Source: Parachlamydiaceae bacterium (GTDB taxonomy: Bacteria > Chlamydiota > Chlamydiia > Chlamydiales > Parachlamydiaceae). Taken from it: a DNA stretch of 7,258 bases. The stretch is taken from assembly GCA_013817115.1 (NCBI GenBank), contig JACDDG010000112.1, positions 1 through 7,258 of the forward strand. Direction: 5' to 3'. The notes under the pieces are model-generated. The model did no database searches and was not told the origin of the DNA. It saw only the letters and a program-made list of their open reading frames with translations. The position numbers and the translations under genes were made by a program. Shown one piece after another: positions 6,714 to 7,258 of the stretch (position 1 is its first letter; each line of letters opens with the position of its first letter).

Positions 6714-6876
6714 AAGGTAACGACAAACCGGCTTTAAAGACAAACGACGGTAAGGACTCCATTGACCATAATGACAACAATATTGCTTTAAGAGCACTCG
6801 ATGGAAAGTCATTAAGGTCTTTGGAGTCCTTACCGTCGTTTGTCTTTAAAGTCGGTTTGTCGTTTGTCGTTACCTT
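6714..6876. repeat. Long inverted repeat (62/69-nt arms, 32-nt loop)
   Basis: The left arm 6714-6775 and right arm 6808-6876 are reverse complements with 58 of 62 aligned bases matching. The right arm has one extra heptamer because CGACAAA is tandemly duplicated there (plus strand TTTGTCG twice, 6855-6868). The central perfect block is 32 bp (6730-6761 before the first outer mismatch). A transcript would form a very stable long hairpin. No transposase is present and the apparent minus-strand reading frame through it looks like a by-product of the repeat. Options are a MITE-like element, a double-stranded regulatory RNA, or a duplicated-inverted remnant. Confidence 0.85.
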
Positions 6877-6881
6877 CATCC

Positions 6882-6893
6882 GTCATTAATGAC
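6882..6893. repeat. Perfect 12-bp palindrome GTCATTAATGAC
   Basis: The sequence is its own reverse complement and lies five bases beyond the right arm of the long inverted repeat. Its half site GTCATTAA recurs at 6808-6815 in the right arm, and its relative ATAATGAC at 6768-6775 in the left arm. It could be a binding or recombination site linked to the inverted repeat. Confidence 0.5.
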
Positions 6894-7127
6894 CTTTACC
6901 TTCCTTATGGCAAACAACTTAAAGTCACAATCGAAAATTCCAGCAAACACAAACTTAGCAAAAACGAAGCTCAGCTCATATTCTAATTGTCCTTTTCACT
7001 CAATCTTTTGTTAAAAAATTTTGCAGAAAAAAAATACCCCTCCCAAAAAAAAATTCTTTTTGTCCACAGCTAAGGCTCTGCCGCACTCGCATCAAGCAAC
7101 GCACGGATGGCTTACATAGGTGTTACG
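6894..7127. other. Non-coding spacer between the inverted repeat and the right-edge repeat
   Basis: No ORF with coding character is seen on either strand. It contains homopolymer-rich AT tracts at about 7013-7066 (A8, A9 and T5 runs around CCCCTCCC), then a more GC-balanced stretch with nothing I recognise. On the minus strand the A/T runs make a weak AAAAAGAATTTTTTTT dyad, which is too poor to call a terminator. Confidence 0.5.
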
Positions 7128-7166
7128 GCGCTTGGTGGCTTTCTGGCGCCCCTACCGGGGCGCACG
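7128..7166 (-). repeat. Dispersed GC-rich repeat, right copy
   Basis: This is the reverse complement of the left-edge repeat, without the 7-bp duplication. It contains a perfect hairpin: GCGCCCC (7146-7152), loop TACC, GGGGCGC (7157-7163). Both copies point inward. It is continuous with two further hairpins to the right, suggesting that the complete repeat unit is longer than the part present at the left edge. Confidence 0.85.
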
Positions 7167-7258
7167 TGTTGAGATGATTCGAACCCCGGGTTCCGCTATC
7201 GCTGCACCCGGGGCTATTAACAGTTCCCCCTACCGGGGGATAGAACATCGTTAATATA
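7128..7258 (-). repeat. Structured intergenic repeat with three GC-rich hairpins (cut by the window edge)
   Basis: There are three successive hairpins. The first is GCGCCCC-TACC-GGGGCGC (7146-7163). The second is CCCCGGGT (7184-7191) pairing with ACCCGGGG (7206-7213) across a 14-nt loop. The third is CCCCC-TACC-GGGGG (7226-7239). Hairpins one and three share the CCCC-TACC-GGGG core. The style is that of multicopy palindromic intergenic repeats (REP-like) seen in environmental bacteria; the name of the family is not known to me. No ORF is carried. A GTTCGAATC stretch on the minus strand resembles a tRNA T-arm, but no tRNA folds here. Confidence 0.65.

Noticed and set aside
6631..6879. Minus-strand 82-codon reading frame through the long inverted repeat
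   Set aside because: Most of it is the two arms of the inverted repeat read through the loop. It shows no recognisable domain and no convincing ribosome-binding site, so it looks like a by-product of the repeat.
7170..7215. Minus-strand GTTCGAATC resembling a tRNA T-arm
   Set aside because: The bases flanking the loop do not pair as a T-stem (CCGGG against TCATC), and no acceptor, D or anticodon arms can be found. The GC-rich bases pair instead as the CCCCGGGT/ACCCGGGG hairpin of the repeat.
1..7258. CRISPR array or complete transposon
   Set aside because: No regularly spaced direct repeats and no transposase or integrase reading frame are present. The repeats seen are inverted or hairpin-type only.

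Overview
The window looks like accessory DNA from an environmental chlamydia (Parachlamydia/Waddlia/Simkania-like bacteria). This placement is an inference from protein style recognised by memory: the RHS N-terminal signature (VNVITG..MDSEVDYSIPGAESFSFQRSY), the pre-toxin stretch HFVPIPIVKDIIEL, and an AT-rich genome with low-GC spacers. No search was run. Everything recognisable as a gene is on the + strand.

Layout: (1) 1-375 is a non-coding leader. It has a GC-rich dispersed-repeat fragment at the extreme left, an imperfect dyad, and a plausible sigma70-type promoter whose -10 region is overlapped by a TTTACA-AA-TGTAAA dyad. (2) 376-6041 is one very large RHS/YD-repeat polymorphic-toxin gene that now reads in four pieces. 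Three single-base length changes in short homopolymers (G near 750, A near 4118, T near 5147) move the frame 1>3>2>3. Correcting all three restores a single 1888-codon frame with no internal stop. It would encode a Sec signal peptide, an RHS N-terminal domain, a long YD-repeat shell, the RHS-associated core ending DPLG..DGLNVYAFVHNRP..FDLYGL, and a 296-residue C-terminal domain that looks like an alpha/beta-hydrolase (lipase-like) toxin. (3) 6041-6571 is a small lipoprotein gene whose ATG overlaps the RHS stop codon by one base; it is the obvious candidate immunity or accessory partner. (4) 6572-7258 is non-coding: a possible terminator, a striking 62/69-nt inverted repeat with a 32-nt loop, a perfect 12-bp palindrome, AT tracts, and at the right edge a GC-rich dispersed repeat made of three hairpins.

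The first ~49 bases and bases 7128-7166 are inverted copies of the same dispersed repeat, both pointing inward. Either the RHS locus is a repeat-bounded island, or the window is an assembly contig that stopped in a multicopy repeat at both ends. The second reading fits with the three homopolymer indels, which could be sequencing errors.

Working model: a Sec-exported RHS shell carries a lipase-like toxin tip, with a co-translated envelope lipoprotein as cognate partner. Whether the toxin is expressed depends on whether the frameshifts are real, and the third sits exactly at the shell/toxin junction.
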